Source: Pedobacter cryophilus (GTDB lineage Bacteria > Bacteroidota > Bacteroidia > Sphingobacteriales > Sphingobacteriaceae). Taken from it: a stretch of DNA of 64,000 nt. Below, piece by piece: positions 28,563 through 36,377 of the stretch (the first letter of the stretch is position 1; each line of letters begins with the position of its first letter). The position numbers were made by a program, and so were the translations under genes. Location of the stretch: positions 372,001-436,000 of the forward strand of contig NZ_SWBP01000004.1 of assembly GCF_005116455.1 (NCBI RefSeq), read 5' to 3'. Under the pieces are notes generated by a model. It searched no databases, had not been told where the DNA came from, and saw only the letters and a program-made list of their open reading frames with translations.

Positions 28563-28628
28563 TATAGCCCACGGTTTAAACCGTGGGCTATAAAAATTAT
28601 CATATTTTGGAAACCATTTTAATGGTTT
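28563..28628 (+). repeat. Double-palindrome (REP-like) repeat, copy 1
   Basis: A perfect 30-base palindrome (28563-28592, core CCCACGGTTTAAACCGTGGG) is followed after 18 bases by a second one (28611-28628, AAACCATTTTAATGGTTT). Copies in the same orientation lie at 29761-29823, 30323-30385 and 31147-31211. No T-run follows the hairpins, so they are not ordinary terminators. Confidence 0.85.
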
Positions 28629-28684
28629 TTTAAAAAGTATACTCGTAAATTAACCATTCATAAAATAATTTATCTTCAAACAAA

Positions 28685-29734
28685 ATGAAAGTAGACATTG
28701 TCAACAGTAACCCATCTAAAAAACAGCCACGGGCTGTTATTACTTATGATGTTTATACTAATGGCAATATTATAAAGCAAGAATTACCATTTATTGTAGG
28801 CGTTTTGGCAGATCTTAGTGGCGAAGAAAACTTAGAAATTGCTTTTCCAGCGTATAAAAAAAACAGTTTTATTGAGATAAATAGTGCTAATTTTAAAGAA
28901 GTAATGGGTTTGATAAACCCAAAAATAAATTTTGAAACTATCAGCAGTTTATCGGCAAATACTTATTTAACAAGTGTAGTGTCTTCTTGGTATGGCTTGT
29001 ATAATCTGGTATCAAATATAGCCGCTCATGATAATTTAAAATTGCGGGTATTAAATGTGAGTAAGAAAACTTTGCAAAATGATTTTGAAAAGGAATCAGA
29101 AACTGATCAAAGTATTTTATTTAAAAAAATATACGAAGCAGCATACGGTACGTATAGCGGTGATGGATATAGTTTACTGATAGGCGATTATGGCTTTGAA
29201 GAAAATGCTGTTGATAACCATCTTTTGGAAAAACTCAATCAACTGGGCACAATTTTACATGCACCATTCATAAGTAATAATGAAGAATTCTTATCTGATT
29301 TAGTCCCATTTAAAAACCAACCTCACAGAGATAGCAGAATTAGCGATATTTACTACCTAACAGAAAGTATTTGTAGCGCTTTCGCAATATATAGCTGGCC
29401 AGTAATCTCCAGCCATAAATTATCTTACCTTTTGGTAGCAAATAGATTTGCTCAATACATCAAAGTAATAATAAAAAATAAAATAGGATCTTTTCTTACC
29501 CGCTCAAATATAGAGGACTACTTAAATACTTGGTTGTCTAATTATGTTTTGTTAGATGATCATGCGCCAGAAAATGCTAATGCTTTATTTCCTTTAAGAG
29601 AAGCAAGTATAATTGTTAGTGATATTCCCGAAAAACCTGGAGAATACAAAGCCACTCTATTTATAAAATCACATTTCAAATTAGCAGAACTTACTCAAGC
29701 TATTAGGTTAGAAATTTTATTGCCAAGTGCTTAA
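28685..29734 (+). CDS. Miniature TssB-TssC-like (T6SS contractile sheath) fusion protein
   Basis: A 349-residue protein joining the two sheath subunits of type VI secretion. Residues about 17-85 look like TssB (VITYDVYTNGNIIKQELPFI, then VGVLADLSG). Residues about 100-200 match the TssC N-terminal half (LKLRVLNVSKKTL, ILFKKIYEAAYGTYSG, LLIGDYGFEENAVD, LHAPFIS). Residues 250-349 match its C-terminal part (ANRFAQYIKVIIKNKIGSF, LREASIIV). The large middle region of TssC between HAPF and ANRFAQYLK is mostly missing; full-length TssB and TssC total roughly 650 residues. No other T6SS gene is near. It lies between two REP-like copies. The role is unknown; degraded sheath or a repurposed protein are both possible. 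Confidence 0.75.
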   Translation: MKVDIVNSNPSKKQPRAVITYDVYTNGNIIKQELPFIVGVLADLSGEENLEIAFPAYKKNSFIEINSANFKEVMGLINPKINFETISSLSANTYLTSVVSSWYGLYNLVSNIAAHDNLKLRVLNVSKKTLQNDFEKESETDQSILFKKIYEAAYGTYSGDGYSLLIGDYGFEENAVDNHLLEKLNQLGTILHAPFISNNEEFLSDLVPFKNQPHRDSRISDIYYLTESICSAFAIYSWPVISSHKLSYLLVANRFAQYIKVIIKNKIGSFLTRSNIEDYLNTWLSNYVLLDDHAPENANALFPLREASIIVSDIPEKPGEYKATLFIKSHFKLAELTQAIRLEILLPSA

Positions 29735-29760
29735 TTGTCTGAAAGTTGGATTTTATACCA

Positions 29761-29823
29761 TAGCCTTCGGTTTAAACCGAGGGCTATAAAAATATGCTGT
29801 TTTGGAAACCGTTTTAACGGTTT
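29761..29823 (+). repeat. Double-palindrome (REP-like) repeat, copy 2
   Basis: The first palindrome (29761-29786, one mismatch: TAGCCTTCGG against CCGAGGGCTA) is followed by AAACCGTTTTAACGGTTT (29806-29823). Same orientation and spacing as copy 1; it lies between the mini-TssBC and DUF2237 genes. Confidence 0.85.
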
Positions 29824-29859
29824 AAATTTTTATACAATTTGCTTTAAAATAACTAGTTT

Positions 29860-30240
29860 TTATACTTTAAACTCATGGGCTTTTAATTCTTCTAAAGTGG
29901 CGTAAAGCAAAGCTTTTTCATGGGTAGCCTCTAAAATAACGGGTGGGGCAAAGCCGGCATCAAAAGCTTCTTTCCATCTAGCGGCGCATAAACACCACCT
30001 ATCGCCAGCTTTTAAACTAGGAAATCTACCTGCCGGGTAAGCACTAATTAAATCATTTCCCATGGCTAAGGTAAAAGCTAAAAAAGCATCGGTAACTACT
30101 GCGGCCACCACATGTTTGCCGCTATCTTGCGGACCAGTACAGCAAAAACCATCTCTAAAAAAGCCAGTTAATGGGTTAGTACCCGCTATTTGTAAAGGTG
30201 TACCTAAAACGTTTTTATCAATTGGGTGGGTTGGGTTCAT
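29860..30240 (-). CDS. DUF2237 family protein
   Basis: Protein of 126 residues matching my recollection of DUF2237. It has NVLGTPLQIAGTNPLTGFFR near the start, GFCCTGPQDSGKHVVAAVVT, then FLAFTLAMGNDLISAYP, and CLCAARWKEAFDAGFAPPV. The conserved Cys and His residues may bind metal, but no activity is established to my knowledge. Normal length and cytoplasmic. It stands alone between REP-like copies 2 and 3, in the opposite direction to the mini-TssBC gene. Confidence 0.85.
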   Translation of the reverse strand: MNPTHPIDKNVLGTPLQIAGTNPLTGFFRDGFCCTGPQDSGKHVVAAVVTDAFLAFTLAMGNDLISAYPAGRFPSLKAGDRWCLCAARWKEAFDAGFAPPVILEATHEKALLYATLEELKAHEFKV

Positions 30241-30322
30241 GTTTAATAGTTATGCATCTACAACTGTTTACATTGCAATATGTTCTTTAAGGACCTAGAA
30301 TTGAGCAGGAATTTCATAATAA

Positions 30323-30385
30323 TAGCCCACGGTTTAAACCGTGGGCTATATAAATATTGGGTTTTAGAAACCGTTTTAACGGTTT
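30323..30385 (+). repeat. Double-palindrome (REP-like) repeat, copy 3
   Basis: A perfect 26-base palindrome (30323-30348) is followed by AAACCGTTTTAACGGTTT (30368-30385). The spacer is almost identical to that of copy 4. Confidence 0.87.
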
Positions 30386-30448
30386 AGAAATCTTTTAAAT
30401 CAGAAATAGAGTTTGAATGATATAATTAATAAGTCTGGAGAATCTTGC

Positions 30449-30790
30449 CTATTTGTTGCTTTTAATGATTTCTATTTCCTTTGCTAAAACAGGAATATTA
30501 TTCTGAATAATTCCCCAAATCATTTCTGGCTCAACGGAATCGTATGCATGTGAAATAATATTTCGTAGTCCAATAATGTTTTTTGCTGATGAAATTTTAA
30601 GGTCAGCATCAATTTCAATCATCTTTCTGATAGCTTCACCAATGATTTCTAAATCTCTTTCTATTGCTCTTTGTAAAATAATGTCGGATTGGAAAGAATG
30701 GAAGTTATTATTGGTTTTAGCTTTTATAGTTTCAATTTCTTGAATGATACTTTGAATATCAAGAATATACTTTAATATTTTAGGCTGCAT
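30449..30790 (-). CDS. hepT: HepT-like toxin (DUF86, HEPN RNase)
   Basis: Helical HEPN-domain protein of 113 residues with the catalytic R-x4-H-x-Y motif intact: Arg76, His81 and Tyr83 in RNIISHAYDS. HepT acts as an RNase-type toxin that its MntA partner inactivates by AMPylating the motif Tyr (family knowledge). It overlaps the upstream mntA by 11 bases. Length is normal. Confidence 0.88.
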   Translation of the reverse strand: MQPKILKYILDIQSIIQEIETIKAKTNNNFHSFQSDIILQRAIERDLEIIGEAIRKMIEIDADLKISSAKNIIGLRNIISHAYDSVEPEMIWGIIQNNIPVLAKEIEIIKSNK

Positions 30791-31088
30791 ATAAATCTAC
30801 CTTTGAGCGGTCTATTTCTTCAATCAAGACAGGGTTTTTGAGTGATTTTCTTGAAACTAAATCAATTTTTTTGCCCATTAATTTTTCTAGCTTTTCTAAC
30901 AATGAAAAGTAATTGTCTGCATAATCTAGTACTTCAATTTTATCAGAAAACTGAACCAAAAAATCAATGTCGCTATTTTCATGCATCGTATCTTTGGCTG
31001 TAGATCCAAACAAAGCAATAGACTTTACCTGATGCACTTTACAAAGTACAATAATATCATTGAGCTTATCTTCAATTAACTTCATCAT
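30780..31088 (-). CDS. mntA: MntA-type minimal nucleotidyltransferase antitoxin
   Basis: Protein of 102 residues with the MNT signature GSx10DxD: Gly28-Ser29 and Asp40/Asp42 in FGSTAKDTMHENSDIDFLV. As the partner of HepT it transfers AMP to the toxin. Two ATG codons in succession are possible starts. It precedes hepT and overlaps it by 11 bases. The pair sits between REP-like copies 3 and 4. Confidence 0.88.
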   Translation of the reverse strand: MMKLIEDKLNDIIVLCKVHQVKSIALFGSTAKDTMHENSDIDFLVQFSDKIEVLDYADNYFSLLEKLEKLMGKKIDLVSRKSLKNPVLIEEIDRSKVDLYAA

Positions 31089-31146
31089 TTCTACTCAAAG
31101 ATAAATTTTTTAAAAACAATTTTGGATACTTCTTTTGGCTTTAAAT

Positions 31147-31211
31147 TATAGCCCACGGTTTAAACCGTGGGCTATATAAATATTGGGTTTTAGAAACCGT
31201 TTTAACGGTTT
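31147..31211 (+). repeat. Double-palindrome (REP-like) repeat, copy 4
   Basis: A perfect 30-base palindrome (31147-31176) is followed by AAACCGTTTTAACGGTTT (31194-31211). Same orientation as the other three; it closes the repeat-separated gene array. Confidence 0.87.
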
Positions 31212-31264
31212 AAATCTTCGTATATCAAAAATAAGATTTGAATGATGTAATTAGCCTTTTGCTA

Positions 31265-31425
31265 TTCGATATGTTCTGAAAGGCATATCGAATTTTTAAT
31301 ATAGTGGATTTGTAATATACTACTAGCATGTTGAAAAGCAGATTAAAAATCCTTTTTATTTTTAAGTACGAGATGCGCAAGCTAATATTTCGAACAGCAG
31401 GGCATGGAGCTAACATCTCGAACAG
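31265..31425. repeat. TTCGA-stem hairpin repeat cluster, copy A1 (diverged)
   Basis: TTCGATATG and CATATCGAA (31265-31292) form a perfect 9-base stem. About 75 bases on, a diverged ACGAGATGCGCAAGCTAA...TTTCGAA hairpin and a GCTAACATCTCGAACAGC fragment follow. The same order appears at 33055-33185. Apart from this cluster and REP copy 4, 31089-31445 shows no gene. Confidence 0.65.
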
Positions 31426-31445
31426 CTGAGGCATCAATAAAAGCC

Positions 31446-32495
31446 CTAAACTTTATGAGCAGCAATTATTTTTTTAGCAATTACATTAGCAGCATATACT
31501 GCACCATCCATATATCCAGGAAATTCTGGAGCAGACTCAGTGCTAGAAATTAACAATTGGTCATCAAAAAAGGACTGACTAAAAATTGGGTTTCCATTGT
31601 TCTGATGAGGATAATGAAAAACATCAGTTGCTTCAAAAGTGTTTTCTTCTTTGCTCCAAACACATTCTTTATAATCTAAAAATTCGGATGCTTTCTCTCC
31701 AAAAACAGATTTTAATTGCTCAATCACTCTATAACGCCTTTCTACATCATCAATTTGTTTAAAGGATGAATCAATAAATCCACAAAGTGCGTATTTGGAT
31801 CTTTGGTGATTACAATGATCGTATAGTTCTGTGATTGGTCCAGCATTGCTAAATAAAGTTCCAGATCTATTTTTATTTTGCCAAAAAGCTTGTTTATAGG
31901 TTACAGCAATTTTAATGGAATCTTCCATCCAAGTATGAGTTTGTTTAGCTATGCTCATCAAATGGTTTGGTAAACTTGGTTCGAACAAGATTTTTTTTGC
32001 CCATAATTTAGGTGGAATGGCTAAAACAACTTTATTTCCTTCAAACACTTCATTTGTAATTACCTGTACCTTATAATTCAGTAATTTAATTTCCTTAACA
32101 GATTGATTCAGTAATACATCCTCTTTAGCTAATTGCTGATATAAAGTCTTGATTAAATTGAAGGTACCGCCCGAAATCCGGTAACTAGGTGCTTGTTTGG
32201 GTATTTGTATAGTTTCTGCTGCTGAGTTAGCAAAGCGCTGAAAGAATACTTCGCCATCCATATACTGTTCAAAATATTCAATTCCTAATTCGACAAGGAG
32301 TGCTTTTAAATGTTTATGCTCTTTATTAAACCAAGTTGCGCCCATTTCAACGGGGGTATTGTTGGCTCCATAAACTGTATTAATTCTACCACCAATTCTA
32401 TTTCTTGCCTCTAAAATTTTAAAAGGAATACCTTCTTTTTGTAGTCTATAAGCCGTTAAAAGACCAGATAAGCCAGCGCCAATGATGATAATCAT
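31446..32495 (-). CDS. Flavin-containing amine oxidase family protein
   Basis: FAD-dependent oxidoreductase of 349 residues. It opens with the dinucleotide-binding MIIIIGAGLSGLLTAYRL and continues ILEARNRIGGRI and VEMGATWF. A C-terminal SSTESAPEFPGYMDGAVYAA is the FAD-contacting end of the monoamine oxidase family. No signal peptide. It is shorter than typical flavin monoamine oxidases (about 430-500) but has both ends of the fold. The substrate is unknown. Confidence 0.85.
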   Translation of the reverse strand: MIIIIGAGLSGLLTAYRLQKEGIPFKILEARNRIGGRINTVYGANNTPVEMGATWFNKEHKHLKALLVELGIEYFEQYMDGEVFFQRFANSAAETIQIPKQAPSYRISGGTFNLIKTLYQQLAKEDVLLNQSVKEIKLLNYKVQVITNEVFEGNKVVLAIPPKLWAKKILFEPSLPNHLMSIAKQTHTWMEDSIKIAVTYKQAFWQNKNRSGTLFSNAGPITELYDHCNHQRSKYALCGFIDSSFKQIDDVERRYRVIEQLKSVFGEKASEFLDYKECVWSKEENTFEATDVFHYPHQNNGNPIFSQSFFDDQLLISSTESAPEFPGYMDGAVYAANVIAKKIIAAHKV

Positions 32496-32688
32496 ACTGC
32501 AAAAATAATGAAGAAGAAGTCTCGAAAAGTCATAATAAGTACCTTTTAATTTAAAAATAGTTCGTTTCTGGTATTTGTATGGATACAGTTCTCGGTTTTA
32601 TTTTAGAGATTTCAGTAATTAACGAGTATCGAGGCTTTTCCATTACTCAATCCGTAGAAACGCTATCGCTTAATTCTCCGGACAGGGG
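32496..32688. other. Intergenic interval without a gene
   Basis: Noncoding DNA between the amine oxidase and the second hairpin-repeat copy. No open frame, RNA gene or strong terminator was seen. Confidence 0.4.
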
Positions 32689-32747
32689 GGATTGCAAATC
32701 CTTTTTATTTTTGAGTTCGAGATGCGCAAGCTAACATCTCGAACAGC
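32689..32747. repeat. TTCGAGATG hairpin repeat, copy A2
   Basis: A 59-base block identical to 33127-33185. It contains GGATTGCAAATCC and the perfect stem TTCGAGATG / CATCTCGAA (32716-32743) with the loop CGCAAGCTAA. Confidence 0.8.
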
Positions 32748-32749
32748 TT

Positions 32750-32814
32750 GTTCATACACAAAAGCACAAGTCTCCTTACCCTCTTTTCTCACGCCCAGAA
32801 GACTTGCGCCAGTT
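32750..32814. repeat. 65-base repeat overlapping the end of the PLDc_N-like gene, copy 1
   Basis: Matches 33286-33350 at all but one position. On the minus strand it begins AACTGGCGCAAGTCTTCTGG and contains the inverted pair CAAGTCT / AGACTTG. It encodes the C-terminal NWRKSSGREKRG and stop of the small membrane protein at 32776-33006. Confidence 0.8.
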
Positions 32815-33006
32815 AGGCAAAACCACAATTAAAATTGCTGAAAGCCCTCCAATAATAGGTAAAAGCCAAGTTAAAACTAATAGAAAAACTCTTTTAAATA
32901 AAGAGACATCTTTCTTAGCTAAAACTATTATTGTGGCAATTAAAAAGATAACAATTGCACTCAGTACCAAAAGCTTAAATCCCCAAGCAGGAGTTACAAA
33001 GTCCAT
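32776..33006 (-). CDS. Small membrane protein, PLDc_N-like
   Basis: Protein of 76 residues with two hydrophobic helices (about 9-29 and 40-62). It resembles the phospholipase-D nuclease N-terminal (PLDc_N) family, whose members often stand alone in Bacteroidota (LLVLTWLLPIIGGLSAILIV). The last 12 residues and the stop are encoded inside a 65-base intergenic repeat with a second copy at 33286-33350. The tail was therefore probably acquired from the repeat. Function unknown. Confidence 0.6.
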   Translation of the reverse strand: MDFVTPAWGFKLLVLSAIVIFLIATIIVLAKKDVSLFKRVFLLVLTWLLPIIGGLSAILIVVLPNWRKSSGREKRG

Positions 33007-33054
33007 AATTTTAAATTTTAGATACTTATTTATTTACAAAAGTTTCAGTTTCTA

Positions 33055-33185
33055 TTCGATATGTCTGAAAGGCATATCGAATTTTTAATGATTGGATTTA
33101 CAATCTACTAGTATGTTTTAAAAAGCGGATTGCAAATCCTTTTTATTTTTGAGTTCGAGATGCGCAAGCTAACATCTCGAACAGC
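33055..33185. repeat. TTCGA-stem hairpin repeat cluster, copy B
   Basis: Two 9-base perfect stems, TTCGATATG / CATATCGAA (33055-33081) and TTCGAGATG / CATCTCGAA (33154-33181), are separated by a GGATTTACAATC stretch. The second half (33127-33185) is identical to 32689-32747; the whole resembles 31265-31425. Confidence 0.8.
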
Positions 33186-33188
33186 AGG

Positions 33189-33238
33189 TTTTATTGATCC
33201 TGAAAAAAATGGAACACTAAAATTAGTTTGGAGTATAA
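33189..33238. repeat. Island-border repeat, partial copy 1
   Basis: TTTATTGATCCTGAAAAA and AAATTAGTTTGGAGTATAA resemble the distal part of the longer repeats at 35387-35527 and 38603-38752. It lies just beyond the 3' end of the OLD-type gene. Confidence 0.55.
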
Positions 33239-33285
33239 CAGGATTAATCTAAAAACTGTAAACTTATTTTAGAGCGATACAACTG

Positions 33286-33350
33286 GTTCATACACAAAAG
33301 CACAAGTCTCCTTACCATCTTTTCTCACGCCCAGAAGACTTGCGCCAGTT
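33286..33350. repeat. 65-base repeat, copy 2 (fragment of the PLDc_N-like gene tail)
   Basis: One mismatch from 32750-32814. Here it is not attached to an open reading frame and lies 13 bases from the stop codon of the OLD-type gene. Confidence 0.8.
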
Positions 33351-33362
33351 GGTTATGCCTAG

Positions 33363-35303
33363 TTATTTGTATAATTTCTTTTTTATTTCTTCAATCCATT
33401 CTAAATTGCTTCTTTCATTTAAAAAAGGTTTTTTTGCTAATTCTACATACTTTTTAGCAAACAGGATTTTATTGAATCCTTCTTTATCATCAAAAAATTT
33501 CTTCAAAATGTCTTTTTCCTTAGTTGTTAAATCAAAGAAGTTTGCTGAATATTTCTCATCAACTTCTAAATTTTTTTTCAAGAATAAATCTCTGATTTCT
33601 GGATAATTTTCATTTAATTCTTGAAGTGTTTGATAAAAAATTATAGGGTCTAAACAGTCTTCAATTTCTGTTGGCGGATTCATTAATGTATTGTTAACAT
33701 CCACTAAAATTGATTGTTCTTTTCTTAAAACTAATCTTTCAAAAAGTAAATTCTTATCTTTTGTATATTCCGATACTTCAATTCTTTCTTTATCAGTATC
33801 AATTAAGCAAAATACTTTTCCGTTAATTTTGTAATCTGGATCTTTTATTGGTGTTGTTAGATAACTATATATTTTTTTAACTTCTTTAAATCCACCAACT
33901 GGTAAAATACTAAGGTTTTTTTCTTTAATTTCTTTTTCAAAGAAATAGTCAAAATATATTTTTTCAGATTGCCCTTCACACACTATCCAGTAGTATGGTT
34001 TTTCTTGCATTATAGAAATAATTATTGACTGAACTAAATCATTATAGCTCTTAATGTTATAGTCAATTGGCAAAGGTCCTTTATGAAGTTTTCTTGAATG
34101 AAGTATATTTTCTCTATAATTATATAAATTCAAAAATGTACTGGTTATTTCGTTTTTGTTGTTTTTTGTAATTGTAGTAGCACTTCCATTTGTTATTATT
34201 GGCAAGAAGCCATACCAATGTGTTGATACTAAGATTTGATGATTATCTTTACTGATTTTCAATAGTTTGTCAAATTGTTCATAGCAGTTTGAAATATGTA
34301 ATGAAGCTTCTGGCTCGTCAATTGCTAATATAATATTACTTTCACGATCATTGTTTTTTATTAAGAAAGAATAAGCAACATCAATTAGTGCTTTTCTCTT
34401 TTCACCAGAGCTTAGTTCCGAAACAGGTATTGATTTTGAATTTTCAACTTTTTTATTTAAAATTTTAATAGAGAAATATGCTTCAATAATTTTAGAAACT
34501 AAATCAGGCATTGTTAAATTATCTTTATGAGAGCCTTTATAATGATATATTTCTAAAACTTCTTCTATTTCCTTTACAAATTTGCCTAACTGTTTGTTGA
34601 TTTGATTTACTGTTTTTAATGTAATTGCATTTTCTATTTCTTTTTGGATGTTTTTATCCATTAATTTCTGCATATCTTGAGTTTCCAACTTAGTATAAGT
34701 TTGCACATCAGTTTCAACAGGAATATATATGTATGAATAGTGAGAATTTATATATTCATAAAAGCCTTTGAAATATTTTTGTAATTCTGAATCTTCATAT
34801 ATTTTGTTTGGTTTATCATTTATAAATGTAAGTTGATTGTGAAATGAACCAAAATAAATACCTGGATCATTATATTTTTTACCAACAAATAATAAAAGAT
34901 ACTCTTCGGAATCATAATTGATTAAAAGTTCGTCACGATGTTTATCAAAATCCCCTCTTCCTTTGAAGGTTGATTTCCAAAGAAAATCAGATAATAATTT
35001 TGCTTTATTAAATTGTTCTAAATCCTGTTTGTTTTCTTTTCGTAACTTATCTTTATGAATTAAAAAAACGGGAACAATAAATGGAAAATTATCACCGCTA
35101 ATTCCGTCAGATTTTGCTTCATTATTTATTGGCCAATCTGTAGCGCCTTTTTTATTAAAACAAAAATCAAGAGCTTCTAATATTGAACTTTTGCCACAAC
35201 CATTTTCTCCAATTATACTTGAAAATCCAACACCTTCTGAAATTGGTAAATAATTAATTCCTTTGTATATTTTAAAGTGTCTTAAAAAAATAGATACTAT
35301 CAT
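33363..35303 (-). CDS. OLD-type ATP-dependent nuclease (AAA ATPase + TOPRIM)
   Basis: Protein of 646 residues with the architecture of OLD-family and GajA-like defence nucleases. An N-terminal ABC-type ATPase has Walker A GENGCGKSS (32-40), signature SELSSGEKR (295-303), Walker B NIILAIDEPEASLH (323-336) and switch His361. A C-terminal TOPRIM domain has Glu443/Glu447 in CEGQSEKIY, Gly470-471, and the DxD pair Asp502/Asp504 in CLIDTDKE. All catalytic residues seem present. No helicase or UvrD-like partner gene is adjacent, so classic Gabija is not supported. It follows the Zorya-like operon by 225 bases on the same strand. It may be an independent class-1 OLD nuclease or an added effector. Confidence 0.85.
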   Translation of the reverse strand: MIVSIFLRHFKIYKGINYLPISEGVGFSSIIGENGCGKSSILEALDFCFNKKGATDWPINNEAKSDGISGDNFPFIVPVFLIHKDKLRKENKQDLEQFNKAKLLSDFLWKSTFKGRGDFDKHRDELLINYDSEEYLLLFVGKKYNDPGIYFGSFHNQLTFINDKPNKIYEDSELQKYFKGFYEYINSHYSYIYIPVETDVQTYTKLETQDMQKLMDKNIQKEIENAITLKTVNQINKQLGKFVKEIEEVLEIYHYKGSHKDNLTMPDLVSKIIEAYFSIKILNKKVENSKSIPVSELSSGEKRKALIDVAYSFLIKNNDRESNIILAIDEPEASLHISNCYEQFDKLLKISKDNHQILVSTHWYGFLPIITNGSATTITKNNKNEITSTFLNLYNYRENILHSRKLHKGPLPIDYNIKSYNDLVQSIIISIMQEKPYYWIVCEGQSEKIYFDYFFEKEIKEKNLSILPVGGFKEVKKIYSYLTTPIKDPDYKINGKVFCLIDTDKERIEVSEYTKDKNLLFERLVLRKEQSILVDVNNTLMNPPTEIEDCLDPIIFYQTLQELNENYPEIRDLFLKKNLEVDEKYSANFFDLTTKEKDILKKFFDDKEGFNKILFAKKYVELAKKPFLNERSNLEWIEEIKKKLYK

Positions 35304-35386
35304 TTATTATATTAAGTTGTTAAATTCTCCGCGTCTTTTATAATTAGGCATAACTAGTTGCTGTACGCTAACTATAGCTTATATTT

Positions 35387-35527
35387 TTCTATCACATGGA
35401 AGCTATGTGTTACTCATATCATATTATCTTATCATAGGGCTATTTTTTTGTCAAATTCCTCTGGTTTCATTTTAAAGATTTTGGTAATCCTTAAAAAGGG
35501 ACACTCAAACTAATTTGGGATATATTT
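35387..35527. repeat. Island-border repeat, copy 2 (between OLD and HNH genes)
   Basis: Contains TTCTATCACATGGAAGC, ACTCATATCATATTA, CTCTGGTTTCATTTTA and CAAACTAATTTGGG. It aligns along its length with 38603-38752, which lies on the other side of the three-gene Zorya-like module. By eye roughly three quarters of bases agree. No open frame is conserved. Confidence 0.7.
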
Positions 35528-35528
35528 T

Positions 35529-36377
35529 TCATTTCTTATAGTCCGCTAAATGCTTATTACCAACTCGCCTTAATTCATCTTCAAATAATTTGATAAAGTC
35601 AACAAGCTTTTGGCGAGGAGAACCTTTTGAATAATTCTCTTTATGATATCTGTCTACACTTGCATGACATAATACACATAAACACTTAAAATTATCTTCA
35701 TCATTGTTTTTTGGATTTCCGTCAACGTGATGTGTTTCCAAGTAATAACCGTTTACTAAGTTTTGATTGAGATTAATGCCACAATCTTCACAAGTGAATT
35801 TCTTTTTCATTCTGTAATTTCGACTTGTATCATACCATTCCGGAGTATAGCCCCAAAAGTCAGTTGAAACTTCTTTAGGCAATTCGCTATCATAAAATTC
35901 TCCTTCAATTTGGTCATTAAGAATGAACTTTTCTCGATATTCTGTAGTTGTCATTCCTCTTTCAGTTTCATAATGAATTTTATTACAGTTTCCACATAAT
36001 GTAAGTTCTTTGGTAACCCCATCACGATCTTCCATTGTTATAGTTTCAGTAGAAAAGACATAATGTCCATTAAAATTTTTCCTTTGTTTTTGATCCTGTA
36101 TTGTTTGACAATTGATAATATGAAACTTCGGTACTATTGTTCCTGTTTGTTCAAATGTCCTTTGACTGTATCCACTTTCTATATAAAGAAATCCTTTGTG
36201 TTTATTACCTTTCTTGTCTGTAAATGTTATGCCATCAAGGTTTATTTCAACACTTTGATCAAGTTGAGCCTTCGTAAGTTTTTCCGTGATAGGCTTGAAT
36301 TTGGAATTAATCCTATCAGGATCAATACCTAAGTGTATTTGCACAAAAACCTTTAATTCGTTGAAATCGTAAACCAT
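35529..36377 (-). CDS. HNH endonuclease, ZorE-like component of a Zorya-type system
   Basis: Protein of 282 residues. An uncharacterised N-terminal part (1-120) is followed by a zinc-binding pair C128-x2-C131, a second pair C196-x2-C199, the nuclease HH at 216-217 (ETHHVDGNPKNN) and C234-x2-C237-H (CVLCH). It is thus a zinc-stabilised HNH nuclease. Its ATG shares one base with the zorB stop (TAATG), so it is translationally coupled to the motor-like pair. In type II Zorya the third gene, zorE, is an HNH nuclease, and both position and domain agree. Assignment as ZorE itself is inference. Confidence 0.75.
   Translation of the reverse strand: MVYDFNELKVFVQIHLGIDPDRINSKFKPITEKLTKAQLDQSVEINLDGITFTDKKGNKHKGFLYIESGYSQRTFEQTGTIVPKFHIINCQTIQDQKQRKNFNGHYVFSTETITMEDRDGVTKELTLCGNCNKIHYETERGMTTTEYREKFILNDQIEGEFYDSELPKEVSTDFWGYTPEWYDTSRNYRMKKKFTCEDCGINLNQNLVNGYYLETHHVDGNPKNNDEDNFKCLCVLCHASVDRYHKENYSKGSPRQKLVDFIKLFEDELRRVGNKHLADYKK

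Noticed and set aside
28685-29734. Type VI secretion locus
   Set aside because: Only the mini-TssBC gene is present; no Hcp, VgrG, TssK, ClpV or membrane-complex genes flank it.
28563-31211. CRISPR array
   Set aside because: The four repeats are spaced hundreds of bases apart by protein genes, are palindromic throughout and have no cas genes nearby.
31225-31437. 70-residue protein on the minus strand
   Set aside because: The frame lies wholly in hairpin-repeat DNA and resembles no protein family.
33363-35303. Gabija GajA
   Set aside because: No GajB-type helicase gene lies next to it, so only an OLD-type nuclease can be claimed.
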